Shown: one piece after another, positions 12,186-23,941 of the stretch
Layout: each line of letters opens with the position of its first letter
Numbering within the stretch: the stretch's first letter is position 1
From: Stomoxys calcitrans
Lineage: Eukaryota > Arthropoda > Insecta > Diptera > Muscidae
Length of the DNA: 64,000 nucleotides
Reading direction: 5' to 3'
Assembly: GCF_963082655.1 (NCBI RefSeq)
Contig: NC_081552.1
Span: 63,182,799-63,246,798 of the forward strand
Position numbers and translations under genes: made by a program
Notes under the pieces: model-generated
Told to the model about the DNA's origin: nothing
Database searches by the model: none
Seen by the model: the letters and a program-made list of their open reading frames with translations, nothing else

Positions 12186-13216
12186 GGAAGATTAGATACA
12201 TTATTCTAAGGAAGATTACCACCAGAAATCGAGATGGGGCAGATTCTCACACATCAATGTGCTTTCCGATTCAATGATAAGGGACCGAGTCCGAATGGCA
12301 GTGCGACAACGGTTTGGGGAAAACTTTTTAATGACCATGCATGGCATTGTACCTCGCCAATGTCGCCAACATTAAGAGGGGATAAACACCGCTTTGTCCG
12401 ATGTTGTCGACAGGATTCGACAGCGTTCAACATCATAGGCTACAATGACACGAATTCGATATCCGCATTTAGGGCAAAGTGGCCCTACCCCAAAAAAATA
12501 TTATAGAAGGCGCAGCGGAGGGGCCCGGTTCGGCTAGTTACGTTATAAAGTGTTTGTGTGAAACGCGGTTTAAACTCCTAACCTTTGCCAATGACACTCA
12601 TGCAGGCAAGAGTTGCCTTTTTTGCCCATTTAAAAATGCTGGTTTTGAAATTCAATGTCCTGTTCAGTAAACGCCTAGGCACTTTGCGCTATTTGGAAAT
12701 GAAAAATTCTTTTTTCCCAAGGAGACAGGTGCGACCGTGGATAGTTTCTATCTCCAGTTTAAAAGAACGTCTTGGTCCAAAGAAAACAGTAAATGTATTG
12801 ATCGTCAGAAAGTGATTGTTATTGATGACTGGATTGCTATCGATGCAGCCATCCAAATCACCTTATTTTGGATAAGCAGCCAAAGACGTCAGGTTAGATA
12901 ATCATTATGTAGAGCGAGAGGTTTAGCTACCCAAAGAAATGTATCCAGTTCTAGCTCAACCACGTTCCGAAAGATGTAGCCATCCAATGTACCAGATGAG
13001 TGTCCCAATTAAAACAGGATACAAGTTACCTGCTTATCTGGCCAGTCAATCCTACTCGACTTGCTACCAGATTGCTTTGGACGCATCTCATTCAAGTTGC
13101 AGATCTGCACATTCAACAGAACCCAGCAAACAAATCAAGGTAGCAGGAAAAAAATGCTTTTAAAACAGCAACAAAATAAATACATTACTCCCATCCAACG
13201 AAGGTAGGTACAAGAA
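12186..13216. other. Mostly unrecognised; small family C end at 12505-12538
   Basis: The stretch GAAGGCGCAGCGGAGGGGCC at 12505 onward is the GC-rich terminus of family C. On either side, short frames (such as 12234-12506 and 12939-13163) resemble no family I know and lack supporting context. Possibly older decayed sequence. Confidence 0.45.
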
Positions 13217-14251
13217 AACAAGTGAAAGCGCGCTAAGTTCAGACGTGCAGAATCCTGGGAACCCCCCGCCATATATTCTGCTAAAAATTTATAAAAAATA
13301 AATTTAGTTGAAGCGCATAATTTTATTCTACATACCAAACTTTTTTCAAGCTTCTAGGAACCGAACAAGGGTGATTGAGAGACCGGTTTATATGGGAGCT
13401 ATATCAGGTTATAGACTGATTTGAACCGTACTCGACACAGTTGTTGAAAGTCAAAGCAAAACACTACATGCCCAATTTCAGCCAAATCGGACAAAAATTG
13501 AGGGTTGTAAGGGCTCAAGAAATCAAATCGGGAGATAGATTTACATGGGAGCCATATCAGATTATTGACCGATTCGAACCGTACTTGGCACATTTATTGA
13601 AAATTATACAAAACACTACATGTTAAATTTCAGCCAAATCGGACAAAACTTTCGGCTTCCAGGGGCTCAAGAAGTCAAATCGGGAGATAGGTTTATATCG
13701 GAGCTATGTCAGGTTATAGACCGATTTAGACCATACTTGGTACATTGTTTGATAGTGGTAACAAAACACTACATGCTCAATTTTAGCTAAATCGCTTGTA
13801 AAGGCTTAAGACAACAAAACTGGAGATCGGTTTATATGGGAGCTATATCAGGTTATAGACCGATTTGGACCATTTAGTACAGTTGTTGGAAATTATAACA
13901 GAACACCACATGCAAAATTTCAGCCAAATCGGACTAAAATTTCTTCCAGAGGCTCAAGAGGTCAAATCGGGAGATATCTGAATCTGAACCGATATGACCC
14001 ATTTGCAATCCCCAACGACCTATATCAATATATGGCATTTGTGCACAGTTTCAAGCGGCTAGCTTTACGCGTTTGACCGCTATCGTGATTTCGACAAACA
14101 GACGGACGGACATGGCTAGATTGACTCAGAACGTCGAGAGGATCAAGAATATTTATACTTTATGTGTTCTAAGACGATATTTCAAGGTGTTACAAACGGA
14201 AGTCTAGTACTTCCGTTTGTAGTATACCCCCATCCTATGGTGGTGGGTATA
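13217..14251 (-). mobile_element. Family A2 HINE, full length with decayed H-end
   Basis: H-end AACAAGTGAAAGCGCGC with a mutated palindrome. It is followed by the A2-specific TTCTGCTAAAAATTTATA region and units of about 150 bp ending GACTTCTTGAG-like (seen as CTCAAGAAGTC on this strand). The T-end CCATCCTATGGTGGTGGGTAT is at 14251. Only a short GACGGACGGACATG microsatellite remains. Confidence 0.8.
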
Positions 14252-15040
14252 CAAATTGTGGATTTCCTTGTGGTCATAATGTATAACTGAAATTCTATTG
14301 AATTCTTTCTCTAAATTTCTACTTCTGACTGTAAACCTATGTGTTGCGAATCATTATCATCACCATGGTACCACAAGCATTGTATGCTAAGCACTTCTGC
14401 CACAAATGACTGATGCATGGAAGTAAAACAGTAGGGCAAGATAAAAACCCTGTTCTACCGATTTTCTATTCAAGCAACCAAACGTTGATATAGTGGTGGC
14501 CATGCCATTACTTCAAATGCAAGGGAAATGAAAAAAAAAAAAAAACAAATAAACGATCCAAAATCGCGTAACTGCTCTAAACTATGAAAGAGTTCGCTTC
14601 GCTTGAGAGATACTTAATATGTCATCCTTAGTCTGTCTATATTTGGCCGAATGGGTTTCTGTGTATGGTGTGGGCAGAAGAGAAAATTGATAAAGCACTC
14701 CTGTATCGTTTGCATTGTATGACGCAAATGAAAAACGTTTCTCAGCAACGATGTGTATGCTTTTGCCTAAAATGCGCTGTCCACCAGTTAAGCACGCTTA
14801 TGTCTGTTTGCTTGGTTGCACATAAGACATCAGAGCTTGCACTACGACTATGTATCCTTAATTTGTCAAAGTTGTTTGTTGCCATTTTTGGGCACGCGAA
14901 TATTCTGGTCTTTCATTTTTTGTTATTCTATTTTTGGAATTTTGTTGTATATGTTTTGTTCTGAGCTCAATTGTATTTCACCGCCAAATTCTGCGCTATC
15001 TCTTAACCATTTTTTGGATGCCATTTCGAGGAGTCAACTA
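14252..15040. other. Unrecognised AT-rich sequence
   Basis: Contains a poly-A run near 14530 and a 99-codon frame (14665-14964) rich in hydrophobic residues with no recognisable domain. I see no repeat termini. It could be host intergenic sequence. Confidence 0.4.
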
Positions 15041-15270
15041 TTTATACCCTAAACCACTACAGTGGTACAGGGTATCATAACTTAGAGTATTTGTTTGTAA
15101 CTCTCAGAAGGAATAAAGCTAGACCCATTGATAAGTAAATTGATCGGCTCAGAATCACTTTCTGATTCGATTTAGCTATGTCTGTCTGTCTGTTTGTTTG
15201 TCCGTTTGTCTGTCTGTCTGTCCATGTAAATTTGTGTCTCAAATTCAAAATTTTTACACTGACAAAAAAG
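15041..15270 (+). mobile_element. Family D DINE-like element, T-end portion
   Basis: TTTATACCCTAAACCACTAC forms a terminal hairpin with GTGGTACAGGGTAT. Next come TTTGTTTGTAACTCTCAGAAGG and a (GTCY)/(GTTT) tract at 15180-15225. This is a DINE-1/mini-me architecture distinct from A and B. The distal end is unclear and a LINE remnant follows. Confidence 0.6.
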
Positions 15271-15844
15271 GTTTGAGATTTTTTTTTTTATTATTTTTCA
15301 ATTTTAGCTAAAGCTTGCAATGTTGTTCTTGAGCAGACCGCTGGTGTCCTACTCGTACCATTCTATCTACAATACATCCCATGGTTTTGAGAAGAAAGGG
15401 CATTAGGTTTATATAAATACGTACCTTGCTTTGTGCCATGCTTTCGGAGTATATGTAAGTTCTAGGCACGTTGTAAAAATAGTGGCCAGATGGGGCGCCA
15501 GATAGTCTTCCTCTTTATATTGTAACGCCGGAAATATTCCATCAGGTTCGGGTGACTTAAATGGTTTGAAGCTTCTCAAGGCTTCCTTAACCATAAATTG
15601 TGTGATGATAAGCCTTAGATCAGCCTCCGTGAGTCCCGTCGTATCCTAAAGAAAATGGGTTTTCATCAAAAGCTTCTACATGTCCTCCGTTGTCTCTGCT
15701 CTCAATCCCATTTCGTCCTCTAACTTTTTAGTTTGTAAATGGGCTTTTGTGAGAAATTTTTTCATCTTGGCGGTGACATTAACACTGTCCACCTTTTAGC
15801 AGAAATTTGTCCAGGAGGCACGTTTTGCCGCTCTGATCATCATA
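15271..15844 (-). pseudogene. R1/LOA-like LINE remnant, RT start
   Basis: The minus-strand frame at 15409-15594 reads VKEALRSFKPFKSPEPDGIF, then LAPHLATIFTTCLELTYTPKAW. This matches the first RT block pattern of R1/LOA/jockey-type LINEs (KSPGPDGI...W). Upstream on the same strand is a decayed IRAAKRASWTNFC-like linker at about 15790-15840. Stops and frame breaks are present. The preceding part of this LINE is at 18541-18830, separated by the nested B insertions. Confidence 0.7.
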
Positions 15845-16616
15845 TTATACCCGCCACCGTAGGATAGGGGGTATATTCAGTTAGTCATTCCGTTTGCAAT
15901 ACATCGAAATATCAATATCGAAATACGCTACGCTACGGATCGTCGTAAAATTCTAAGACGATTTAACGATGTCGGTGTGTCTTTCCGTCTATGCATCTGT
16001 CCGTGTATATAGACTGCTATATACACTGATTTTCCGATTAAGGGTCTAATGGCCATATAAACTTTAGTTTTCATCCGATTTTGCTGAAATTTGAAACAGT
16101 GAGTAGTTTAAGGCTTCCCGACAACTGACCCAAATATGGTTCAGATTGGACTATATTTACATATAGCTACCCTACAGACCGATCTCCCGATAAAATGTCT
16201 GAAGACAATAAAGGCTTTATTTATAATTTATTTATTTTAAGCCTCCCTACATCTGACCTCAATATAGATTAGATCGGTCTATATTTAGATATAGCTGCCA
16301 TATAGACCGATCTCGCGATAAACTGTCTGAAGGCCATAAAAACTTTATTTATCACCCTCTTGGTATTGGACCTTAAAATGGTTCCGATCGGACTATATTT
16401 AGATATAGCAACCATATATACCAATCTTCCGATAAAGGGTGTGAAGGCCATAAAAACTTTATTTTTTGTCCGATTTCGCTGAAATTTGCAATAGGGCGCA
16501 GTTTTAAGCCTGCCAACATCCGACCTAAATATGGTTCAGATCGGACTATATTTAGATATAGGTACCATATAGACCAATCTTCTGATAAAGGGTCTGGAGG
16601 CCATAAAAGCTTTATT
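15845..16616 (+). mobile_element. Outer family B HINE, T-end part
   Basis: T-end TTATACCCGCCACCGTAGG, a degenerate microsatellite, then B-type units (ATATAGCTGCCATATAGACC). It is interrupted at AAGCTTTATT by a second B element. Its H-end part is at 18136-18540. Confidence 0.85.
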
Positions 16617-18135
16617 ATACCCACCACCGATGGATGGGGGTATATTCATTTTTTCATTCCGTTTGCAACACATCGAAATATCTATTTCCGACCCTATAAA
16701 GTATATATATTCTTGATCAACGTAAAAATCTAAGACGATCTAGACATGTCCGTCCGTCTGTCTGTTGAAATCACGCTGCAGTCTTTAAAAATAGAGATAT
16801 TGAGCTGAAATTTTGCACAGGTTCTTGTTTTGTCCATAAGCAGGTTAATAGCCCCCATATAGACCGATCCGCCGATTTAGGGTCTTAGGCCCATAAGAGC
16901 CACATTTATTATCCGATTTTGATGAAATTCGGGACAGTGAGTTACGTTAGGCCCCTCGACATCCTTCGTCAATTTGGCTCAGATCAGTTCAGATTTGGAT
17001 ATAGCTGCCATATAGACCGATCCTCCGTTTTAGGGTTAGGCCCATAAAAGCCACATTTACTCTCCGATTTTGCTGAAATTTGGGACAGTGAGTTGTGTTA
17101 GGCCCTTCGACACCCTTCGTTAATTTGGCTCTGATCGGTGCAGATTTGGATATAGCTGCCATATAGACCGATCCTCCGTTTTAGGGTCTTAGGCCCATTA
17201 AAGCCACATTTATTATCCGATTTTGCTGAAATTTGGGACAGTAAATTGTGTTAGGCCCTTTGATATCTCTCATCAATTTGGTGCAGATCGGACCAATTTT
17301 GGATATAGCTGCCATATAGACCAATCTCTCGATTTCAGGTTTTGGGCCCATAAAATGCTTATTTATTGTCCGATGTCGCCGAAATTTGGAACAGTGAGTT
17401 AAGTTAAGCCCCTCGACAAAATCCTGCAATATGGCACAGATCGGTTAAGATTTGGATATAGCTGTCATATAGACCGATCTCTCTATTTAAGGTTTTGGGC
17501 CCATAAAAGGTGCATTTATTGTCCGATGTCGCCGAAATTCAGGACAGTGAGTTAGGTTAAGCCCTTCGACTTCCTTCTGCAATATGGCCCAGATCAGTCC
17601 AGATTTAAATATAGCTGCCATATAGACCAATCTCTCAATATAAGGTTTTGGGTCCATAAAAGGCGCAATTATTGTCCGATTTCGCCGAAATTTGGGACAG
17701 TGAGTTGAGTTAGGCCCTTCGACATTTTTCTAAAACTTGGGCCAAATCGTTTCAGATTTGGATTTAGATGCCATATAGACCGATATCTCGATTTAAAGTT
17801 TTGGCCCCATAAAAGGCGCATTTATAATCCGATTTCACTGAAATTTGACACAGTGACTTATGTTAGGCTTTTCGAAATCCGTGTCGTATGTAGCTCAGAT
17901 CGGTTTATTTTTAGATAAAGCTATTTAAAAGACCAATACTTTGTTATACACAATTGAACAATGACTTGTAGTTATAAGTAATTGGTCCAAGTCGGAACAT
18001 ATTTTGATATAACTGCTATGGGACAAAAGGTATACAATTTTCAACGGATTTTGATGAAAGGTGGTTAACATATATTCCCGAGGTGGTGGGTATCCAAAGT
18101 TCGGCCCGGCCGAACTTAACGCCTTTTTGCTTGTT
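16617..18135 (+). mobile_element. Inner family B HINE nested in another B
   Basis: Complete element with T-end ATACCCACCACCGATGG, a short GTCCGTCCGTCTGTCTG tract, about eight 153-bp units, and an H-end with an intact GGCCCGGCC palindrome and CTTTTTGCTTGTT. Removing it joins AAGCTTTATT to TTTTGTCCGATTTCG. That restores the unit sequence seen uninterrupted at about 16450-16490, with nothing duplicated or lost. Confidence 0.9.
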
Positions 18136-18540
18136 TTTTGTCCGATTTCGCTGAAATTTGCAATAGCGCACAGTATTAAGCCTCCCAACATCAGACACAA
18201 ATATGGTACAGATAAGATTATATTTAGATACAGTTGTCATATAGACCGATCTGCCGATAAGGGGACTGAAGCCTATAAAAAAATTTATTTATTATCCGAT
18301 TTCACGATATCCGACCTTAATATGATTCACATCAGTTTATATTGTATTAATCTGCCAAAAAGACCAATATTTTGTTCTACAACATTGAATAGTGACATAT
18401 ATATTAGACCTCTCAATGTCCGTGCCGAATTTTGGTGCTTAAGTTATCCAGTTTACGCCGGATTGTGACGAAACATATATACCCGAGGTGGTGGGTATTC
18501 AAAGTTCGGCCCGGCCGAACTTAATGCCTTTTTACTTGTT
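18136..18540 (+). mobile_element. Outer family B HINE, H-end part
   Basis: Resumes the unit cut at 16616 and runs to GGTGGTGGGTATTCAAAGTT, the GGCCCGGCC palindrome and TTTTTACTTGTT at 18540. The outer element itself sits inside an R1/LOA-like LINE remnant. Confidence 0.85.
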
Positions 18541-18850
18541 ATATATGTATTACACACGACCGAAGGGTGTGTAATATACTCCCAATAAGCTGCCGCTGTT
18601 TTATTTCGTGCTTTGTTATTAAGTCTGCGGACTTACTTCCCAATATAGCGAATCTCCCCGGTCATCCAGGGTTTTTCATGGGATGATTTCCTTCCTCGCA
18701 AAGGACAACTATCTTCGAAAGACCCAACTAGTGCAGTCGTAGTCCTGTTGACATTGTCTTCAATGTCTTCTAAATCTAGCAAACTCGCAGAGGCCTTTCC
18801 ACGCTTATGGCTTACTATTTGATTCAATAATGTCTTGGAAGAGGAATCCG
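18541..18850 (-). pseudogene. R1/LOA-like LINE remnant, linker region
   Basis: The minus-strand frame 18827-18633 reads SHKRGKASASLLDL, then CPLRGRKSSHEKPWMTGEIR. After a stop it continues as a basic NNKARNKTAAAYWEY stretch just before the B insertion. A basic W-rich linker between endonuclease and RT is characteristic of R1/LOA LINEs. The RT start is at 15594-15409 on the same strand. Similarity of the region right of 18850 is uncertain. Confidence 0.6.
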
Positions 18851-19581
18851 GAGGAAAGGCACTATGCGACTTCCTTTCCGACGGGAATAAGTTCGGTAAG
18901 GTTGTGGAGCCAGCCCAAAGATTATATAATGGCAGTTTAATAACTCTGAAGATAAGACCAGTGCTGCCATATGGGGCGGTGGCTGTGAATGGGATTTGTT
19001 GTTTTCAATACACCAAAGATTGTTCTGCTGGGCTGGGTTGTAAGCGGTGCTGAATATACTGGATATTGAGAGGTATATATGGGTATATGGAACTGAAGAA
19101 GGGACAGGCACTGTAACGGATCCATTTTTGAAAGTCGGAGAGAAATGAAAACTACCCGACACTGAGTCTTATTCATACACGAATAGCACAGGATAGGATA
19201 CGGATAGGATACACGGATCGATGGCGGATGTTTTTTTTTTGTCGATCTTTAAGTATGGCTCAAAGACTGGTATCAGTACCGATGTACTTGATATCGCCAT
19301 GTAATTAAGACTGGCATACGAGAATACGCTCTTTCAGTTGGAGTTCTGTATCAGAGTATATACGGGTTGGAAACTTGGAATCACAGAACTCGCAGTTTGA
19401 CTACACTGAATGTCTTGTGCTTAAGGAATTTGACATCGTGGTGGGTGGTAAGATCGTGATCCGTAAATGTGAGACTCATTACATGACACTAAAATGGATA
19501 ACTTGACTTTACAATGTTCCCGGAAATGAAAAAATGAAAAACAGAGACAAATTAGTATCTTAAATGTATTTCATAAAGACC
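18851..19581. other. Unrecognised sequence next to the LINE remnant
   Basis: Short frames exist on both strands (for example 18835-19053) without recognisable domains. Part may be the decayed upstream portion of the LINE. A short GGATAGGATAC tandem repeat lies at about 19190-19212. Confidence 0.4.
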
Positions 19582-20551
19582 AACAAGTAAAAGCGTGCTA
19601 AGTTCGGCCGGGCCGAATCTTGGAAACTCTTCACCATGGATTCTGCAAAACATTTATACAAAATAAATTTAGTTAAAGGGCATTTTATCCTATATATCAA
19701 ACTTAGGCCAAGCCAAGAAAAATTAAAACTTCAAGGAACTGAACAAAGATGATCGAGAAACCGCTTTAAATGGGAGCTATATCGGGTTATAGACTGATTT
19801 GGACCGTATATGGCACAATTGTTCTGTCGTAACAGAACACCGCATGCAAAATGTAAAGCAAATCGGACGAAAATTGCGGCTTGTAAGGACTCAAGAAATC
19901 AAATAGGGAGATCGGTTTATATTGAAAAGAGGGTGCATATATTATTCTGCCCCATGCCACTATGGACGTACACCTAAGCCAGTAATCGGCTTTTATTCTA
20001 CATATCAAACTTCTACATATCAGGTTATAGACCATACTAGGCAGAGTTGTTGGAAGTCATAACGGAACACCCCATGCATAATTTCATAATCGGACAAAAA
20101 TTGCGGCTTGGAAGGGCTCAAGAAGTCAAATCGGGAGATCGGTTTATATGGGAGCTATATCAGGTTATACACCGATTTGAACCTAACTTGGCACAATTAT
20201 TGGAAGTCATAACAGAACACTGTATGAAAAAATTTAATGAAATCTGAAAAAAATTGTGGGTTCCAAGGGCTCAAGAAGTCAAATCGGGAGATCGGTTTAT
20301 ATGGGAGCTATATCTTAATCTCAACCGATATGGTCCATTTGCAATTCCCAACGACTTACATTAATATTAAGTATCTGTGCAAAATTTCAAGCGGCTAGTG
20401 ATTTAGATAGATGGACGGACATAGCTAGATCGACTCAGATCCTAGATACAATCAAGAATATATATACTTTATGGGGTCTTAGATGAATATTTGGAGATGT
20501 TATAAACGCAATGACTAGATTAGTATACCCACTTCCCATGGTGGTGGGTAT
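19582..20551 (-). mobile_element. Family A2 HINE, full length
   Basis: H-end AACAAGTAAAAGCGTGC with intact palindrome, A2-specific AAACATTTATACAAAATAAA, several A units with CTCAAGAAGTCAAATCGGGA, and T-end CCCATGGTGGTGGGTATAG at 20551. The (GTCY) tract is nearly lost. Confidence 0.85.
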
Positions 20552-21532
20552 AGAAGAGGCATAATTTTCAAATGTTCCCAAAAAACATCATACCTCATTG
20601 TCCCGCAATACTGCCCAATTGATTGTAGCTCTACCTTTCATGCAATGTTCCATTTTACGCAGTTTCTATTTCAATTTTTCAATTTTGTCATTTCGATAAC
20701 AAAGTGCTTTGTGAACGTTAAGCAAAAGGACAACATTTGTCTGTTTGAACGCCCATGTGTTCTGCAATCCAATACCATGTCGCAGTATGTCCCCTTCTGA
20801 TGTTGTTTGTACTCAGTACCCATGACATGCAACTACCAATAAAAAAAAAAACAGCAGATACCAAAGACAACAAAAAACATGTTACCTCCTCCCAACCCAA
20901 ATAAATATCTGTGTGTTCGGTTCAAACGACAACCGGACAGAGAGGGGAAGAAAAAAATTTCAAAAATTGGTAGTTAAACATTGCAAAACATGACAGTTAT
21001 CTATCGCATCGCATAACAAATGATATTCAGCTCAACTGGTCTCCATTCTGTACTTTTGGTTTGACTATTCTGTTAGGGATACTGTGTTGTTGTTTTTTGG
21101 AAGGGTGGGTTCGGACGAACTTTTAACAATATTAAATGAAATGTACACGTTCATTAGAGCCTGAGCGGAGTGCGGAAGTGGAAAGGAGATGTATCATTTG
21201 GAAAAATTTCACTAGTAGTATAAGAATATTTGGTGGGGAATTTTACTATGCTTGAAGTAAATTAAGGAAATTTTTAAAGTGTGGCAAACTAAAGGAATTT
21301 ATTCGCAAATTCGATTTAAATTTTGTTTTAAACATAGGGTTTAATAATAAATGGCGACATAATGATGCCAAGCAAAGAATCTGACATGGAAAACCAAGGA
21401 AAAATTTGGTATATACCCACGCCTGTGGCGGTTATTGGACTTTTGTTGTTACTGTTACCCACCTAAAGTAGGCAAATCTTGTCAGTGTTTTGGGAATCAT
21501 GGCCTGCGATTGTTCATTTGAATAGTTCGAGC
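20552..21532. other. Unrecognised AT-rich sequence
   Basis: No repeat termini, no coding frame of note and no RNA gene seen. It includes short A-runs near 20840 and 20950. It could be host intergenic DNA between HINE insertions. Confidence 0.4.
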
Positions 21533-22146
21533 TTTTTATACCCACCACCATAGGATGGGGGTATACCAATCTAGACATTCCGTTTGTAACATCTCGAAAT
21601 ATCGATCTAGGGCCCCATAAGGTATGTATATTCTTAATCGTCTCGAAATTTTGATTCGAACTAGCCATGTCCGTTCGTCCGTCCGTCTGTCGAAATCACG
21701 ATAGCGGAAATTTTGCACAGATACTTCGCATTGATGCAGGTCGTTGGGCATTGCAAATGGGTTATATCGGTTCAGATTTGAATATAGCCCCCATATAAAC
21801 CGATCTACCGATTTGATTTCTTGAGCCCATGGAATCCAAAATTTTTGCCCGATTTGGCTGAAACTTCTCACAAAAAGTTCTGTTATGACTTCCAACAACT
21901 GTGCGGAGTACGGGTAAATCGGTCAAGAACCTGATATAGCTCCCATATAAACCGATCTACCGATTTGACTTCTTGAGCCCCTGGAATCCTCATTTTTCTT
22001 GCACATAGTATTCTGTTATGGCTCCCAACAACGGAGCTAAGTAAGGCCAAAGTCGGTCTATAACCTGATATAGCTCCCATATAAACCAATCTTCCTGAGC
22101 GCTTGGAAGCCGCAATTTTCGTCCGACTAGCACACTTTTACTTGTT
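21533..22146 (+). mobile_element. Family A2 HINE with damaged H-end
   Basis: T-end TTTTTATACCCACCACCATAG, short GTTCGTCCGTCCGTCTGTC, and three A units. It ends abruptly at GTCCGACTAGCACACTTTTACTTGTT-like sequence (22146), with the palindrome missing. Another element starts within about 7 bp. Confidence 0.8.
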
Positions 22147-22150
22147 ACAA

Positions 22151-22926
22151 CTTATTATAACCTCCACCATAGGATGGGGGGTATACTAATTTGTCATTTC
22201 GCTTGTAACCTGATCGTCTTCATAAGTCGATTTGGCGATGTCCGTCCGTCTGTCGAAAGCACGCTTACCTTCCGAGGAATATAGCTGGGTGCTTGAAATT
22301 TTGCACGAATACATTCTATTAGTGTGAGCCGGATTGGATGGTAAATGGATTATAACGGTCCATATTTTGATACAGCTACCAAATAAAGCAAACCTGGATC
22401 TTGACTTCTGGAGGCTGTAGAGGGCGCAATTCTTATCTGATTTGGCGGATTTTTTTACCAGGTATTTTATTTTGACTTATAACAACTTTGCCAAGTATGA
22501 TCTAAATCGGTCAATAACCGGTCAATAACCCATATAACCCGATCTCGAACCTTGACTTCTTGAGCTGCTAGAGGGCGCAATGACTATCCGATTTGGCTGA
22601 AATTTAGCATAAAGTGTTTTGTTGTGACCATCATCAACTATGACAATTATGGTCAATATATGAATTTATCGGTACCTATATTGATATAGCTTAATATATG
22701 GCGCAATTATTATACGATTTTAATTTCTAACAACTACGCTAAGTATGGTTCAAATCAGTATATAACCTGATACAGCTGCCATAAAATCGATCTGGGATCT
22801 TGACTTCTTGAGCCCCTAGAGAGCGCAATTAAAATTCGATTTGGCTGAAATTTTGCATTAAGTTTTTTGATTTAGCCATCAACAATTGTGCCTAGTACGG
22901 TCCAAATCGGTTTATTACCTGATATA
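22151..22926 (+). mobile_element. Family A HINE, part left of mariner
   Basis: T-end TTATTATAACCTCCACCATAG, a short (GTCY) tract, and degenerate A units. The last unit is broken at CCTGATA by a mariner. The sequence resumes at 23860 (TAGCTCACAAATAAA). Confidence 0.8.
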
Positions 22927-23859
22927 TTGGGTTGCCCAAAAAGTAATTGTCGGAAATATAGTAGTAATATAGTCGGCGTTGACAAATTTTTTCAACGTCT
23001 TGTGACTCTGTAATTGCATTCTTTCTTCTGTCAGTTATCAGCTTTTACTTTTAGCTTGCTTTAGAAAAAAGTGCGCGAAATTTTGTTTACATTTGTTTGT
23101 TTGGCGTCAATGTTAATATGGGTACCACATGTATTGAAAGAAATTCATTTAACAAACCGAATCAACGCTTGTGATATGCACCTTAAACGCAATGAATTCG
23201 ATCCGTTTTTAAAAAGAATCATAACTGGAGATGAAAAATTGATTGTTTACAACAACGTTAGTCGAAAACGATCATGGTCCAAGCATGGTGAACCAGCTCA
23301 AACCACTTCAAAGGCTGATATCCAGCAAAAGAAGGTTATGCTGTTTGTTTGGTGGGATTGGAAGGGTGTGGTATATTTTGAGCTGCTTCCAAGGAACCAA
23401 ACGATTAATTCGGATGTTTATTGTCAACAATTGGACAAATTGAATACAGCCATCAAGGAGAAGCGACCAGAATTGGTCAATCGTAAAGGTGTCATATTCC
23501 ACCAGGACAATGCTAGACCGCACACATCTTTGGTCACTCGCCAAAAACTGAGTGAGCTTGGCAGGGAACTTTTGATGCATCCACCATATAGCCCTGACCT
23601 TGCACCATCAGACTACCATTTATTTCGATCTTTGCAGAACTCCTTAAATGGTGAGGCTATAAAATCGCACTTGGTTCAGTTTTTTGCAGATAAAGGCCAG
23701 AAGTTCTATGAGTGTGGAATACTAAATTTGCCAGGAAGATGGCAAAAGGTTATCGAACAAAATGGCAATTATATATTTGATTAAGGTTCATTCTAAGCTT
23801 TTTTAAAAATGCATTTACTCTCTTTTAAAAAATCCGCAATTACTTTTTAGGCAACCCAA
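22927..23859 (+). mobile_element. Internally deleted mariner with TA target duplication
   Basis: Terminal inverted repeats of about 27 bp: TTGGGTTGCCCAAAAAGTAA at 22927 and, on the other strand, TTGGGTTGCCTAAAAAGTAA ending at 23859. TA dinucleotides lie at 22925-22926 and 23860-23861, the standard mariner target. Total length is about 933 bp, against about 1.3 kb for full mariners. The missing part is the N-terminal coding region. Deleting the element and one TA rejoins CCTGATATAGCTCACAAATA, a family A unit. Confidence 0.93.
23071..23784 (+). pseudogene. mariner transposase, catalytic domain only
   Basis: The 237-codon frame covers the cut-and-paste transposase catalytic domain. First Asp is in IITGDEK, second in HQDNARPHTS, third in YSPDLAPSDYHLF. 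34 residues separate the second and third Asp, the mariner D,D34D signature. The frame has no ATG at its head (the first codon is GTG) and lacks the roughly 110-120-residue N-terminal helix-turn-helix region that binds the inverted repeats. It begins near the WVPHVLKEIHL linker. The residue after GDEK is Leu where mariners normally have Trp, and the region after SLNGEAIKSH looks shortened. Likely an inactive product; it could still be mobilised in trans through its inverted repeats. Confidence 0.92.
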
Positions 23860-23935
23860 TAGCTCACAAATAAATCGATCTCGGATCTTCACTTCTTGAG
23901 CCACTAGTTCGATGTACCCTTCACCATGTATTTTT
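23860..23935 (+). mobile_element. Family A HINE, part right of mariner
   Basis: Continues the unit interrupted at 22926 (TAAATCGATCTCGGATCTTC, ACTTCTTGAG) and ends near TGTACCCTTCACCATG. That is the subterminal part of an A element, but the H-end palindrome is missing. Confidence 0.7.
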
Positions 23936-23941
23936 TTTTTA

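Noticed and set aside
14665..15052. Possible membrane protein (hydrophobic frames)
   Set aside because: Low-complexity AT-rich translation; two overlapping frames look equally hydrophobic, and there is no context.
20718..20900. 60-codon frame with a hydrophobic segment
   Set aside because: Short, AT-rich region, no recognisable family and no supporting signals.
23308..23580. Minus-strand 90-codon frame inside mariner
   Set aside because: Antisense shadow of the transposase frame.
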